Part shown: positions 53,916 through 64,000 of the stretch, in pieces | How positions within the stretch are numbered: position 1 is the stretch's first letter | Layout of the letters: the number at the start of each line of letters is the position of its first letter | Source: Shinisaurus crocodilurus | Taxonomy: Eukaryota; Chordata; Lepidosauria; Squamata; Shinisauridae | Length of the DNA: 64,000 nt | NCBI GenBank assembly: GCA_021292165.1 | Contig: CM037877.1 | Coordinates: 7,493,980-7,557,979 of the forward strand | Direction of reading: 5' to 3' | Program-made: the position numbers and the translations under genes | The notes under the pieces: model-generated | What the model was told of the DNA's origin: nothing | The model's input: the letters and a program-made list of their open reading frames with translations, nothing else | The model's database searches: none

Positions 53916-54550
53916 ATATTTATTTATCGCCCATCTGGCCGGCAACCGGCTACCCTGGGCGATGTACACAGAATAAAAACAATAAAATACATTTAAAACA
54001 ATATAAAAATTTTACAATCTTAACCCACCCCATATTCCCGCCTGAACAACCAAGTTTTTAATGAGCGACGGAAGCTCAGCAGAGAGGGGGCATGGTGGAG
54101 GTCACTCGGGAGAGAGTTCCACAGTACGGGGGCCGCCACAGAAAAGGCCCTCTTCCTCGTCCCCACCAGTCTAGGTGCTCTGGCTGAAGGGACAAGGAGA
54201 AGGCCATCCGTGGCAGATCTTGTTGAGCGGCCCAATTGGTGTTGCTGGAGACGCTTCTTGAGATAGACTGGACCGGAGCTGTATAGGGTTTTAAAGGTCA
54301 AAACCAACACCTTAAATTCGGCTCGGCAAGCAACTGGTAGCCAGTGCAAATCCTCAGCACTGGCGTGATGTGATCCCACCGGTGGCTGCCTTTAACCAGG
54401 CGAGCCGCCGCGTTCTGTACCCGCTGTAGCTTCTGAACCATCTTCAAGGGTAACCCCACGTAGAGCGCATTACAGTAGTCTAGGCGAGAGGAGACCAAGG
54501 CATGAACCACTGATGATACCAGGCACAGATGATACCAGGCACACCGGTTA
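53869..54550 (-). pseudogene. L2 LINE 3' end with ORF2 C-terminus
   Basis: A minus-strand frame at 54020-54379 reads LHWLPVACRAEFKVLVLTFK, YLKKRLQQH, PSARAPRLVGTRKRAFSVAA, PVLWNSLPSDL and FRRSLKTWLF, the full L2 ORF2 C-terminal block. Upstream, in another frame, DYCNALYVGLPLKMVQKLQR and VQNAAARLV continue the same protein, so a frameshift lies near 54330. The 3' UTR ends in a long (ATC)n tail at 53869-53912, typical of L2. The reverse-transcriptase core is missing. Confidence 0.92.
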
Positions 54551-54608
54551 AGTGCGTCATTGGACCAATTGTTAACCTTATGTGGCCTTATTTTATATCT
54601 CACTAACT

Positions 54609-54726
54609 CAGTGTTCTCCAACCTTGGGTCCCCAGATGTTTTTGGCCTACAACTCCCAGCGCTGGCTGGGGCATGCTGGGGGTTGTAGGCCAAAAACATC
54701 TGGGGACCCAAGGTTAGAGAACACTG
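54609..54726. mobile_element. Palindromic hAT-type MITE
   Basis: A 118-bp inverted repeat, CAGTGTTCTCCAACCTTGGG to GGTTAGAGAACACTG, flanked by a perfect 8-bp duplication CACTAACT at 54601-54608 and 54727-54734. The best-bounded copy of its family in the window. Confidence 0.93.
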
Positions 54727-54734
54727 CACTAACT

Positions 54735-54857
54735 GCTGCTTTAGGGCTCGTGTCAACTGCAAATGCTGCTGTTGGCACTGGAAGCCACTACTCTGGGGCA
54801 GGATCAAGGGGCAGGTGCATTGAACCTTACAGGGAAAAAGGCGGGTTATAAATATAA

Positions 54858-54888
<31 letters not shown>

Positions 54889-55135
54889 ATTGAACCACTT
54901 TCTGCTTGAGGGCTGAATTTAATTTTTGAGAAACTCTTAGGGGAGTTATCCCTACAGTGCGGGTGGGTGGGGCAAAGGCAAAAGGGGTGGAGTCAAAGGC
55001 AGAGGGGGGTGGGGCCAAAATACAAAAAAAAAAATACCAGCATTGGATTGTTGTGAACCGCCCAGAGAGCTTCAGCTGTTGGGCGGTATATAAATAAAAT
55101 TAACAATAATAATAATAATAATAATAATAATACAG
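54735..55135 (+). mobile_element. SINE and LINE tails with (AAAT)n and (AAT)n
   Basis: 54815-54890 is a CORE-SINE/L2-like tail (AAAAAGGCGGGTTATAAATA) running into (AAAT)n. 55040-55135 is a second tail (GTGAACCGCCCAGAGAGCTT, GGGCGGTATATAAATAAA) running into (AAT)n at 55101-55131. Both lack coding sequence. Confidence 0.6.
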
Positions 55136-57224
55136 AATTTTAGCCTAAAGCTCTCACTGCCAATCACTCAGCATTTGGAGAGGCATTTCAACATTTTAGA
55201 AGGGGGGGGGAATGACACAAAAGCCAGGAAGCCATCAATTGATTGGTGGTCATGGGAAAGGGGGTGGTGCCAGGGAAGCAGACGTGGCTATCTGGGGAAC
55301 CACAGTGGGCCAGATTGGCACCCCAGGCATGAGTTTCCGCACCCCTGGTCTAGTGAAATCTCCCAGACCTATGCCAGAAGCTTAAGGTTGCAGTATATGA
55401 GTGCCAAGGTTTACTCATCGTACTGACTTATATTGCAGCAGTCATGAGCCTGGAGCTGGTTGTACCAGACTGTGGAATGGCTTTCCGTAATCGAGCTCAT
55501 GGTAATAGAATAAGCAGGAGTGCTGAAACAAGCAAGGCTGGGAGTCAATAGAGTGTGTTCGACGTGGAAGTGAACTGAAGAGGTACACGATCCATCCAAG
55601 TTGTTGAGATGCAGAGGGTAACAGCCACTTGTGTAGAGTGAAAGAAAATGGGGCTATGGCTGGTTGGCCCAATCAATGCATGCTCAGCTCCGGCAGTCCA
55701 GAAAGGCTGGTGAGATTGACCCACTCTGACCTCTCAATAGCCCACAGCACAGCTGAGTATGGTGGTGGAAACAATAGAGGTGGTTCACTTAGTGCCAAGT
55801 TACATATTATGCTTGATGCAGAACATGTAGCCACTTCCACCTTTTTTACTTTGATTAATTGCAGGCATGTCCAGGGGATGATCCTTATCAGGAACACAGT
55901 ATGCTGGGAGAGGATCCTTATCTTTTCCATTTCCAGCATAATCATAACTAAAATCCCCCTCCCCAGGTGCAGCTAGAATGCTTAGCGGCATGTAGTTTGG
56001 CCTTTAGCAAACCGGATTCAGGGTTTTATGTCCTGATTCAGTTGCCAATTAGTTCCTGAGCATCCACAGAGTCCTCCAATCTGCAATGGCTTGCTTATTC
56101 ATTTCAACAGAAGACACTGCTCTATGCAATGATTCCTTTCTCCGTATGGCCCAGTTCCCTCCCTTGGAATAAATGGGGTGTGTGTGTTGAAGAGCTAGTA
56201 TGAATCGGAGCCCATAAAGACTTCTGGACTGTATTGTCTCATGGGAAAAAGACCTGCTTTGTGCACGTAAGATGTTTCACCAGTGTGCTGAATAGACTAT
56301 GGGGGGGATCTGCCCTGTAGATGCACCCTTGGATCCATTATGGACCGCACAGAGAAAATGGAGTCAGGAAACGATGGTTGGTTTTTGCATGAGAATAATG
56401 GGAATGGCCTCCTTTAATTGCGTATTCCACACAGGAAAGTACAGAGGTATAAAGTTAATCACTAGTCAGGCCACCCCTATTTCTAGAAAAAGAACGCTAA
56501 TACCATCTTTATCCAATGAAGTACCATTGTTATACCTGCATATTATGAAGGGTTTATTAAACCAGTGATAATCTATTCAAGATAAAGTGATCTGTATGGC
56601 CAACTGAGCACAGATCAGACAGAATGATGGGAGGTTATTGTTAAAATATGCAAATTCACATCCTATTGAAATGCAAACCCTCCAGATAAGATTTTTTTAA
56701 AAATAAATCCAGTCTTTTTTCACGGCATGAAGGTAACCTAATGTTTATTGACTTCAAGACCATATAATGGAACGTAATATCTATTAGTCAGGTCCTTGGC
56801 TCCCTTTTGATTACAAGAGGTACATGTTCAGGCATCTACAAGGAGGGGAAAAAATGGACAAAGATTGGGTTTCTATGAAAAGAATGAGTGTTTTCATGCA
56901 CAGCTCCACAACTGTAAATCTCAAGCAAGAAAAACAAAGGTTTTGCCAGCCCCCTGAAAGGACTTTTGCTCCCCATTTATATGTTTGGAACATTAAGTTG
57001 AATTTGTTTCGGCTGAACCTATTTCCAAGGCAGTTCTGCTTAAGATCGTGGTGCTGGTCGATGAAGCTGGAAGAAACCCACAATAAGCTGACCTATCAGA
57101 GCAGGAGTAAATAGGATTCACACATGCATACATATCACTCGGTTTCGTCTCTATACTCAACAGCTGACAGCTGAGAGAGAAAGTAGAGGTTCCAAGGGAA
57201 GTGTGAGAAATTCACTCCATCAAG
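55136..57224. other. Unique intergenic sequence
   Basis: 55320-55350 (CGCACCCCTGGTCTAG) resembles a hAT MITE right end. No gene recognised. The frames at 55629-55976 and 56299-56568 lack domains. Confidence 0.35.
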
Positions 57225-57535
57225 TTTTTGTAATGGAGTTACCGTACCCAGTTTGCACCCCTGGACCCAAACACAACTTGAAGTTGGCTATCTATAAATT
57301 TCCAAGCTTGTGATGTGAAAAACACACCCACACACTCACACACAATGTGTTAGACAAATATGAGCATTTGAAAAAATTCTCAAAGAAAAGTGCATACATT
57401 TCCAAACTGTACACAAACACACTTCAGTCCACGGGTGCATGCATCCAAAAATGTGTACATTAAAAAAAAAACATGCACAAAAAATGTGAAAAATGGTGAG
57501 AGCAAGATTGACAAATCCATCCATCCCTCGACATC
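57225..57535 (+). mobile_element. AT-rich hAT-type MITE, family A
   Basis: ACCCAGTTTGCACCCCTGGA, TGAGCATTTGAAAAAATTCTC, GTACACAAACACACTTCAGT and AAAATGTGTACATT follow the same order as 9548-9982. Ends with ...AATCCATCCATCCCTC. The flanking duplication could not be confirmed. Confidence 0.6.
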
Positions 57536-57604
57536 ATGACAATGGCAGAACTGGGTTGTCATCATCATATCCATCTAAAGCAGAGATGGAGTATAGGGTG
57601 GTTT

Positions 57605-57742
57605 CAAGTAGGGATGAGCAGAAAACAGATCTCCATATGTTTTGGACTTCAACTCCCAACATTCCTGACCATTGACCATCTGGCTGGTGCTTCTGGGAGC
57701 TGAAGTCCAAAACATCTGGAGATCTACCTTCTGCCCACCCTG
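57605..57742. mobile_element. MITE with ~50-bp inverted ends
   Basis: TAGGGATGAGCAGAAAACAG, ATCTCCATATGTTTTGGACT and TCAACTCCCA at the left pair with the complement of TGGGAGCTGAAGTCCAAAAC, ATCTGGAGATCTACC and TTCTGCCCACCCTG at the right. No coding capacity, and target duplication not seen. Confidence 0.6.
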
Positions 57743-58151
57743 TAGCTGCTGCATCTCAGCTGTCTCCCTCCTAGCAGTTATCTCATAAGAAATGGTTTAT
57801 TGGGGTGTTGTTTTTGCAGGGGAGCTTTGGTCTACAGCTAATTGACTACGATACACACACACACAGTTTAAATGAGCAGCAAGGGCAATAGCTGTGTTCA
57901 CCAATGGTCTCTTTCTTCCCATTTGCATTAGTGTGGGAGGTGATTACCAGCCTCGCTTGCTTTCTAGATGCACCAAACACTTATTACAACTGGAGGCTGT
58001 GACTGTTTCCTTCAGAGTTGTTCCAGTTTATTGCCTTTTTCCCGATAGGGATACTGGCATCGCATTCCCTGCGGACTACATGTTCTGATTCAGAGACAGC
58101 AAGAGAGTGTCTATATTATTATATAACTACCACCCTGAAATACTTACTTAA

Positions 58152-58185
<34 letters not shown>

Positions 58186-58204
58186 CAAAAAAGCTCTAAC
58201 AACA
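57743..58204. other. Unique sequence
   Basis: No gene recognised; (GA)n at 58154-58185. Confidence 0.4.
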
Positions 58205-58360
58205 ATGTTGTTCAATTCATTTTTCAATAAGAAGTTACCAAAATGCACAAATGTCTCCTTTAACAGGATGGAAAGAAACTAAGATTTAAAAGAATCAAAT
58301 GTGGGGGAGAAAGTGAAACTGACCGATTCAGCGAAACTGACCGATTCATCCATCCTTAAT
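58205..58360 (+). mobile_element. MITE family E fragment
   Basis: AATAAGAAGTTACCAAAATG, AAGAATCAAATGTGGGGGAG and GATTCATCCATCCTTA match the layout of 3415-3530. The GCGAAACTGACCGATTCA unit is duplicated in tandem near the end. Confidence 0.45.
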
Positions 58361-58660
58361 ACAAGCTGACATGTATTCTGTTCTGTGAACAAAGGGTGCC
58401 AGCAATGCTTGCCAAGCCTGGGTCTGACTATGAGTTGCGGAAGCTTATAAAACTTTTTTCAAAGATAGGATGAGCGAGTCTTATGTGCTCCCAGATTCTT
58501 TCCTAGCTCAGGTTAAAATCCCAGCTCCGGCAAAATTCCCAGCTTCCCTTCCACTCTTCCTGCCAGCCCTCCCCGATCCCCCCACAATTACTTCCCCGCT
58601 TCCCTTTCTAGACTTAGCAAATGGCATTGGCAGGTGCAGTGGAGAGGGGTTTGGGGTGAT
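58361..58660. other. Unique intergenic sequence
   Basis: No gene or repeat recognised. Confidence 0.4.
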
Positions 58661-58664
58661 TATT

Positions 58665-58905
58665 TTATTTATTATATTTATACCCCGCCTTTTTTCCTGC
58701 AAGGAACCCAAGGCGGCTTACATAATAATCCTCCTCCTCCTCTCCATTTTATCCTCACAACAGCCCTGTGAGGTAGGTTAGGCTGAGACTTAATGACCGG
58801 CCCAAAGTCACCCAGTGAGTTTCATGGCCGAGCGGGGACTAGAACCCGGATCCCCCGAGTCCCAGTCCAACACTCTCACCACTACGCCACACTGGCTCTA
58901 TCCCT
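58665..58905 (-). mobile_element. CORE/MIR-like SINE with L2-type tail
   Basis: Reverse copy: ATACCCCGCCTTTTTTCCTG, ACAACAGCCCTGTGAGGTAG, CATGGCCGAGCGGGGACTAG, CACTACGCCACACTGGCTC. Confidence 0.8.
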
Positions 58906-59143
58906 TCCCTCCCTCTTCCCTTTTCCATGCACAACGCTGTCAGTCAGTAAATCTTGACCGGGAAGAAGGAAGTGTATTTGTGGGATCAGGTGGGGCTGGT
59001 TGTGAGGGCTTCTGAACTTCAGATTGGCTCAGAAAATGAGGTCAGGGATTTCCATTTGTGGTCCCATGCCGTCAGGATAACATAAGAAGGGGGCTTCAGC
59101 AGAATAGCTGCATGTGTGTATGTGTGTACAGAACATGTGTGTC

Positions 59144-59612
59144 ATAGAATCATAGAATCATAGAAAAGTAGAGTTGGAAGGGGCCTACAAGGCCATCGAG
59201 TCCAACCCCCTGCTCAATGCAGGAATCCAGGTCAAAGCATCCCTGACAGATGGCTGTCCAGCTGCACCTTGAATGCCTCCAGAGTGGGAGAGCCCACCAC
59301 CTCCCTAGGTAGTTGATTCCATTGTCTTATTGCTCTGACAGTCAGGAAATTTTTCCTGATGTTTAGGTGGAATCTAGGTTCCTGTCACTTGAGCCCATGA
59401 TTCCGTGTCCTGCAAACTGGGATGACCGAGAAGAGATCTTTGCCCTCCTCTGTGTGACATCCCTTCAAATACTGGAAGAGTGTGATCATATCTCCCCTCA
59501 GTCTCCTCTTCTGAAGGCTAAACATGCCCAGTTCTTTCAGTCTCTCCTCATAGGGCCCTGTTTCCAGTCCCTTTATCATCCTTGTTGCCCTCCTCTGAAC
59601 CCTCTCCAGTGT
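59144..59612 (-). pseudogene. CR1 LINE 3' end, cut by (TG)n
   Basis: Closely matches 40112-40580: [35 protein letters not shown] and [10 protein letters not shown] on the minus strand, then the CR1 3' UTR and TAGAATCATAGAATCATAG tail. Homology to the first copy stops at a (TG)n array at 59609-59635. A frameshift separates the two halves of the coding part. Confidence 0.88.
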
Positions 59613-60334
59613 GTGTGTGTGTGTGTGTGTGTGTGATGTCCGAGCGAGCAAAAATTCAAGCATTTGCTGTGGATGTAACGAAGCTCATGCGAAAGTAAAA
59701 GTTTTCCAAAGGGCAGCAAGAGGAAAGAATGGACGAAAGAAACAGTGAGAATGAGAGACGACGAGGTGATGGATAATGGCTGAGGAGACAAACGGGAAAG
59801 AGAGGAAATTCTAATAGAAAATATAACCAGCCTAGTAATGGATCGTTAGTGGGATTTGACCCCTTCGCCTTCAGCCCCAAGTATGGAGGCCTCAACCTCA
59901 ACTAATGGACTGATTCGTGGGGAAAGAGGAGAAAGGCTTATCCGACTGATTGGAAAGCCTTTCAAAAATGATTGAGGTTCATTTTGGGGTGGGCGAGGGG
60001 CAGGGGAGGAGGGAACATTTGGCGTGACTTGGAATGCATTGGCAAGAGCAGTGAAATACCCCTTCAGTTTTGCAAAGTCTAGTTTGCCCATTTGCCCTAG
60101 GTAGACCCAACACTAGTGCCTGCTCGGCTGTGCCTCTTGATGCATCTGCTAGCAAAACATAAAGTTAGCAGAAATGTATTAATTCAGATGTATAGTTTAT
60201 CCCATCCTGAAGGCTCTGTGGTAGGTAAACAAAGGGAGAAGGCTGGGGAGATGCCACTGCAAATTCCCCTTCCCCAGATTACGGCCCTGATATGGCTCAC
60301 CCTCCGCATCAGCTCCTCATGTCTTAGAACGTAC
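59613..60334. other. Unique intergenic sequence
   Basis: No gene or repeat recognised beyond the (TG)n at its left edge. Confidence 0.4.
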
Positions 60335-60565
60335 CTCATAGGAACATGGGAAGCGGCCTTAAACTGAGTCAGGCCCTTGGTCCATCTAGTCCAGTATTGT
60401 CGACACTGACCGGCAGCAGCGGCTCTACAGGGTTTCAGGCAGGATTCCTTCCTAGCCCTACCTGGAGATGTTGCTAGGGATCTCCCTGGAGATGTTGCTA
60501 GGGATCGAACCTGGGACCTTCTGCATAGAAAGCATGTGCTCTATCACACTGAGCTATGGCCCCGT
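60335..60565 (-). mobile_element. tRNA-derived SINE with CR1-like tail
   Basis: On the minus strand the head is GGGGCCATAGCTCAGTGTGA, TAGAGCACATGCTTTCTATG and AGGTCCCAGGTTCGATCCC, with clear A- and B-box-like segments. The tail is TAGATGGACCAAGGGCCTGA followed by CATGTTCC. A 21-bp segment is tandemly duplicated at 60461-60506 within the body. Confidence 0.75.
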
Positions 60566-60594
60566 CACCGTCGTGATCCCCAGAAATGTTATAC

Positions 60595-60790
60595 AGGACC
60601 AGAAGAACGTAAAGAAGAACTTTGCTGGATCAGACCAAAGGCCCAATTAGGTCAGCATCCTTTTCCAACAGCGACTGGCCAGATGCTTCTGTGAAATCCA
60701 CCACTGCAACTTGAGGACAACAAATTTGCTCCCTGTTTCTGGTATTGCGAGGTTTACTGCTTCCAAATATATCCCTTTTGCCAAACTACT
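60595..60790 (-). pseudogene. CR1-type LINE 3'-UTR fragment
   Basis: GCTGGATCAGACCAAAGGCC, GTCAGCATCCTTTTCCAACA and GGCCAGATGCTTCTGTG are the reverse of the CR1 3' UTR at 35300-35460. Confidence 0.6.
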
Positions 60791-60834
60791 ATGATGCAAA
60801 CCTATGTGGCAGCCATGCAAAAACACCACTCATG

Positions 60835-61195
60835 TTAAGTTTGTTCCGTCCCATTTTTGACCCAGTTCGTGATTTTTTAAAAAAGAAGTCTGCACCACAA
60901 TCCATATGCATTTTCATGCACATTTCTCAGAATTTACACACTTTCGTACATACTTGTCCAAATATACACATCTTTGCAAATGATCCCCCCCCTAAAATAC
61001 AGAGTCATTGTGACACATTCCCATAATATACACGTGTGTGCACTTTTCTGTAATGCACATATTTTTGCACACATCATTTATCTGAGAACTGAATCCCAAA
61101 ATTCTGAAAATGGTATTCTGGTTCATGTGTAGGTTCAGGAGGTGCAAATTTGGTAACTTTGCATTAAAATGTGAACCACACGGATTTCTCAATCA
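60835..61195 (+). mobile_element. AT-rich MITE-like sequence
   Basis: Alternating TTCATGCACATTTCTCAGAA / CACGTGTGTGCACTTTTCTG blocks, then GAGGTGCAAATTTGGTAACT. Similar in layout to 21780-22390. Frames inside are not genes. Confidence 0.4.
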
Positions 61196-61484
61196 TCACA
61201 AACAACACGGCCCTGGCATTTGTTCTTGTGTGGGCTCGGTAGCTGATGAAGCTTTGATCGACACCCATTTCCACTGCCTGCGATCCAACACTCAGGCTGC
61301 CTTGACATCCTCTGTGACAATGAAAGGGAGCTTGGTGCTTATCTCTTGCTCATTGTGGTCTTGAACAAGTCCTGGGATGACCTTAAAAGGCTGTGATGGG
61401 ATATAAGGGAAGAAGGCAAGTGGCCAATAGCAGTTGTCATTGGACTGTTGGACAAGTTGCCACATCAAGGCATATTTTGCCTTA
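61196..61484. other. Unique intergenic sequence
   Basis: Nothing recognised. Confidence 0.35.
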
Positions 61485-61640
61485 TGTCACTGGGCCAGTC
61501 ACTGACTCTCAGCCTAACCTACCTCACAGGGTTGTTGTGAGGATAAAATGGAGAGGAGGAGGAGGAGGATGATTATGTAAGCCACCTTGGGTTCCTTGCA
61601 GGAAAAAAGGCGGGGTATAAATATAATAAATAAATAAATG
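61485..61640 (+). mobile_element. CORE/MIR-like SINE, 5' truncated
   Basis: CACTGGGCCAGTCACTGACT, CACAGGGTTGTTGTGAGGAT, GTTCCTTGCAGGAAAAAAGG and GGGTATAAATATAATAAATA: core and tail only. The tRNA-like head is missing. Confidence 0.75.
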
Positions 61641-62515
61641 TTGTGTGGGAGAAGAGGATACTCTCTGTTTTTTTTTGCAGTGGGCTGGCAACCTGATCAT
61701 CGCATCTTCCCCCGTGAGGCTGGCTGGTGCGAAACCTGCCAAACAGCTAGAAGAGAGGGGTGCATCTTCTCTCCCTTTCTCTCTTCTTTCTCTCTCACTT
61801 CTCATTCACAGGAGCCTTTTCACATATTAATTAAAAATAGCCGTAGCTGCAAAGAGAAGAAAGGAAAGGAGAGGAAAGCTAAAAGGGGAAGATTGCAGCA
61901 GGCCCAATTAATCGAATTATCCTCCACTGAAAGCTTTCCTGATGAGCTTTCCTGTTGTCCCTGGATATAAACACACACACACACACACACACCACTCATC
62001 TGTTGCTTAGCAGCAAGCAATGCCTTTTTGTGTGTGAGCACAAGCAAGAGAGAAAAATATGAGACACATAAATATGAGGCCACATCTTTCTTTTCCTCCC
62101 TTAACTTACAGTACTAGTAGATGTTTCTGACTGCAGGTCACATCAAAATCTCTCACCCCAGGTTATCATTGTAACCAACCCAATGAGTTGGACTAGGCAA
62201 AATGATGGGCCACCCAGTATGCAGGACAACCCAGTATGGTTTGTGGATGATGATGGATTGGAACCTGCTTTGCCTACATCCGTTGTCTTGAGAGGTAAGA
62301 CCCGCCTTTGACCTCAGCCTTCCACTAAGGATTGGGAATCACTTTCCTACTTGCCCCTGAAAGAGATCAGGGCTTACTGAGTGCTCCAACTGGACATTTG
62401 AAAAATCCCCTGAGCGTTTGCCACCTCTTCTGCATCCTCCTCCACCTTCCCTCTTATCTTTCCATAGATGGGGAAGGAGCAAGGGGAGGGAGATGTGATG
62501 GACATACTCATAGAC
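61641..62515. other. Unique sequence with (AC)n
   Basis: (AC)n at 61970-61992. No gene recognised. Confidence 0.4.
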
Positions 62516-62793
62516 CAGAGATGGATAACACATGGCCTGTGGGCTACATGCATGGCCCCCCCTTTTTTTTGCAGCCCCCACTGCTCTATATTTAAAACAA
62601 ACTTGCCCCCTTTTGTTGCTTCCACACTGCCAAATTTCAGCGGCAAACCACCGTGTTATCCTTTTTAAAAAGGGCTATTTGGCTGCTTCCCCCCCCCCCA
62701 CTGCCGAGCAGTCAAATTTTGGGGGCAAATTTGGTGGCGTAGTGGGGGCAGGGGGCTATGTGCCCCCTGATCCCTGGAAGTTGTTTACCCCTG
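62516..62793 (+). mobile_element. hAT-type MITE
   Basis: Starts CAGAGATGGATAACACATGG and ends GGAAGTTGTTTACCCCTG, imperfect inverted ends like those of 20317-20516. Flanks TCATAGAC and CTATAGAT match at 5 of 8 positions, the three differences being transitions, so an old 8-bp duplication is plausible. Confidence 0.6.
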
Positions 62794-63212
62794 CTATAGA
62801 TTCATGGCGAGTCTCTTCCTGCTGGGTATCCTAGTATTTGTAGACAATGCCTAATCTCCCTCGGGAAAAGATGCTCCTCAAGTCTATAAGAGCTCCTGCC
62901 TCTATTAGGAACTCAATTTACTCCTCCTCCTCCAAGGCAAGGTTTGTCTGTCTTATGTTTTTTTGTTGCCATGGGTAAAGGGAAGGGCAGGAGGAGGAGG
63001 AGGAGGAAGAGGTGACTGCCAGTGCTCACAGAGATATAGGAGAATCCAGGCAAGGACCCTGTTTGCAGCAAGCTGAGCCTGCCTCAACTCTGTTTGCAAA
63101 AAATGATTCAAGCAGGTGCGCTTGACTACAGAAGCAACCCTGCTTCAAACTCTCGCCACGCCCCCAGCTTCAATGTGGGACCCACTGTAATGTGTGATTG
63201 TATATTTCCAGG
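62794..63212. other. Unique sequence
   Basis: (GGA)n at 62990-63008. No gene recognised. Confidence 0.4.
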
Positions 63213-63335
63213 GCCAGTGTGACGGTCGGAAGGTAACCTTGCTACACAGCAACTTGGCTGGGGCTAAGCACGACTGGGCTGGTGCTGAAGTTGCTCAGTG
63301 CCTGGATGGGAGACCACATGTGCACCCTACGCATG
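63213..63335 (+). mobile_element. Possible older 5S-derived SINE
   Basis: GGGGCTAAGCACGACTGGGC and GTGCCTGGATGGGAGACCAC resemble the 5S rRNA internal region with insertions. Unlike the other copies it has no CR1-type tail and is followed by AAATTCCATTAAATAAAA. Confidence 0.4.
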
Positions 63336-63609
63336 CTGCATTAAATTCCATTAAATAAAAAAATGGAATGTACATGCAGTATATAATCAATCTGTCTCCT
63401 TCTCATTCCATTTCTCTTCGTTTCTTCCTGTATCTTCCTAACTGCTACTCTTCCCCCCCCCTTGCTTAAAAACAAACAAACAGACAGACAAAAGCAAAGC
63501 ATCCTCTAAAACAGTGAGAAAATGGTGGTGATGACACCAGTGCAACCCACCATAGGGTGGGGCACAAGCCAGATGTGGGTCCACCAGCTGAAAACTGATG
63601 CCTTACAAC
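63336..63609. other. Unidentified sequence
   Basis: Poly-C at 63452-63461 and a short (CAAA)n. No gene recognised. Confidence 0.35.
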
Positions 63610-63885
63610 TAGGGGTACATGGATGTTGTAAAAAAAATCCATTCTTTCTATCTTTCTATCAGATTGGCAGGCACTTTTCGTTCCATTGTCCACTCATTGA
63701 TGGAACTGGATTTTGCACAAGTACATTCGCAGTTCGCACACACCTGCGTCTGTGCAAATCTGCACTCCCCAAAATATGCAAACCCCCCATGTGTATTTTC
63801 ATGCTTTAGTCTATGGGGGAAATGCACATTTTTGGTCATTGGTCAACCAAAAATGTGCATTTCCCTCATAGGCTAAAGCAGTGGT
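63610..63885 (+). mobile_element. AT-rich MITE, family H, with hairpin
   Basis: Begins CTAGGGGTACATGGATGTTG. 63804-63878 is an inverted repeat with ~33-bp arms and two mismatches (CTTTAGTCTATGGGGGAAAT ... ATTTCCCTCATAGGCTAAAG). Homologous blocks occur at 35690-35840. Confidence 0.5.
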
Positions 63886-64000
63886 TCTCTCAACCTTTTT
63901 TTTGCCCCATGCACGCACCCCTTTCACCATACAGTAATACCTTGGATTGCAAGCATAATTCATTCCAGAACCGTGCTTGTAATCCAAAACACTCTTATAT
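63884..64000 (+). mobile_element. DNA-transposon ends, cut by window end
   Basis: CAGTGGTTCTCTCAACCTTT is a hAT-like end. From about 63930, TACAGTAATACCTTGGATTG followed by GCAAGCATAATTCATTCCAG and TGCTTGTAATCCAAAACACT shows inverted symmetry and resembles a mariner-like MITE. Both are truncated by the window, so the call is tentative. Confidence 0.4.

Noticed and set aside
60500..60565. tRNA gene on the minus strand
   Set aside because: A- and B-box-like segments are present, but the sequence continues into a SINE body and CR1-like tail, and the acceptor stem does not close.
1..64000. Endogenous retrovirus or other viral insertion
   Set aside because: No gag, protease, integrase or envelope motif, primer-binding site or paired LTRs with internal genes were seen. 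The LTR-like repeats lack identifiable coding regions.
1..64000. Multi-gene defence, biosynthetic or other gene system
   Set aside because: The window is vertebrate intergenic DNA; every recognisable protein domain belongs to a transposable element.

Overview
This window reads as intergenic, repeat-rich DNA from an amniote, most likely a squamate reptile. The evidence is the mix of elements: CR1 and L2 LINE 3' ends, an L1 fragment, an RTE-like LINE, tRNA-headed and 5S-rRNA-headed SINEs with CR1-type tails, CORE/MIR-like SINEs with L2-type tails, many small hAT-type transposons and frequent microsatellites. I see no host exon, tRNA gene, rRNA gene, CRISPR array or bacterial-style operon. Every long open frame that carries a recognisable protein belongs to a transposable element. 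Species cannot be named from the sequence alone.

Layout. 1-7.2 kb: foldback MITEs, a cluster of perfect palindromes at 1.26-1.45 kb, SINE, L2 and CR1 remnants. 8.3-10 kb: a 5'-inverted (twin-primed) LINE copy, a 5S-type SINE and a hAT MITE with a perfect 8-bp target duplication. 11-15.6 kb: decayed LTR-like sequence interrupted by a GAGTC-rich hAT element. 16-28 kb: mostly unique sequence with scattered SINEs, MITEs and microsatellites. 28.8-32 kb: a decayed L2, then a 1-kb hAT element with a transposase remnant nested in an older MITE. 33-42 kb: mixed MITE, SINE, CR1, L2 and LTR-like remnants. 42.45-46.44 kb: the centrepiece, a full-length RTE-like non-LTR retrotransposon flanked by an 11-bp target-site duplication. 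50-55 kb: an L1 3' fragment with a 16-bp duplication, a CR1 reverse-transcriptase fossil, two palindromic hAT MITEs and an L2. 57-64 kb: further MITEs, SINEs and CR1.

How the pieces relate. The LINE at 42.45-46.44 kb supplies endonuclease, reverse transcriptase and a C-terminal zinc finger. It is almost identical (four differences by eye over about 920 aligned bases) to the truncated, inverted copy at 8.3-9.2 kb, which points to recent activity of this family. CR1-type 3' ends are shared by the CR1 fragments and by two SINE types, which fits SINEs mobilised by CR1 machinery. Several nested insertions (hAT in MITE, SINE in MITE, MITE in LTR-like repeat, MITE in SINE) give a relative age order. 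I found no new gene system. The most informative observations are the young LINE pair, the paired hAT families with intact target duplications, and the composite 5S/CR1 SINE.
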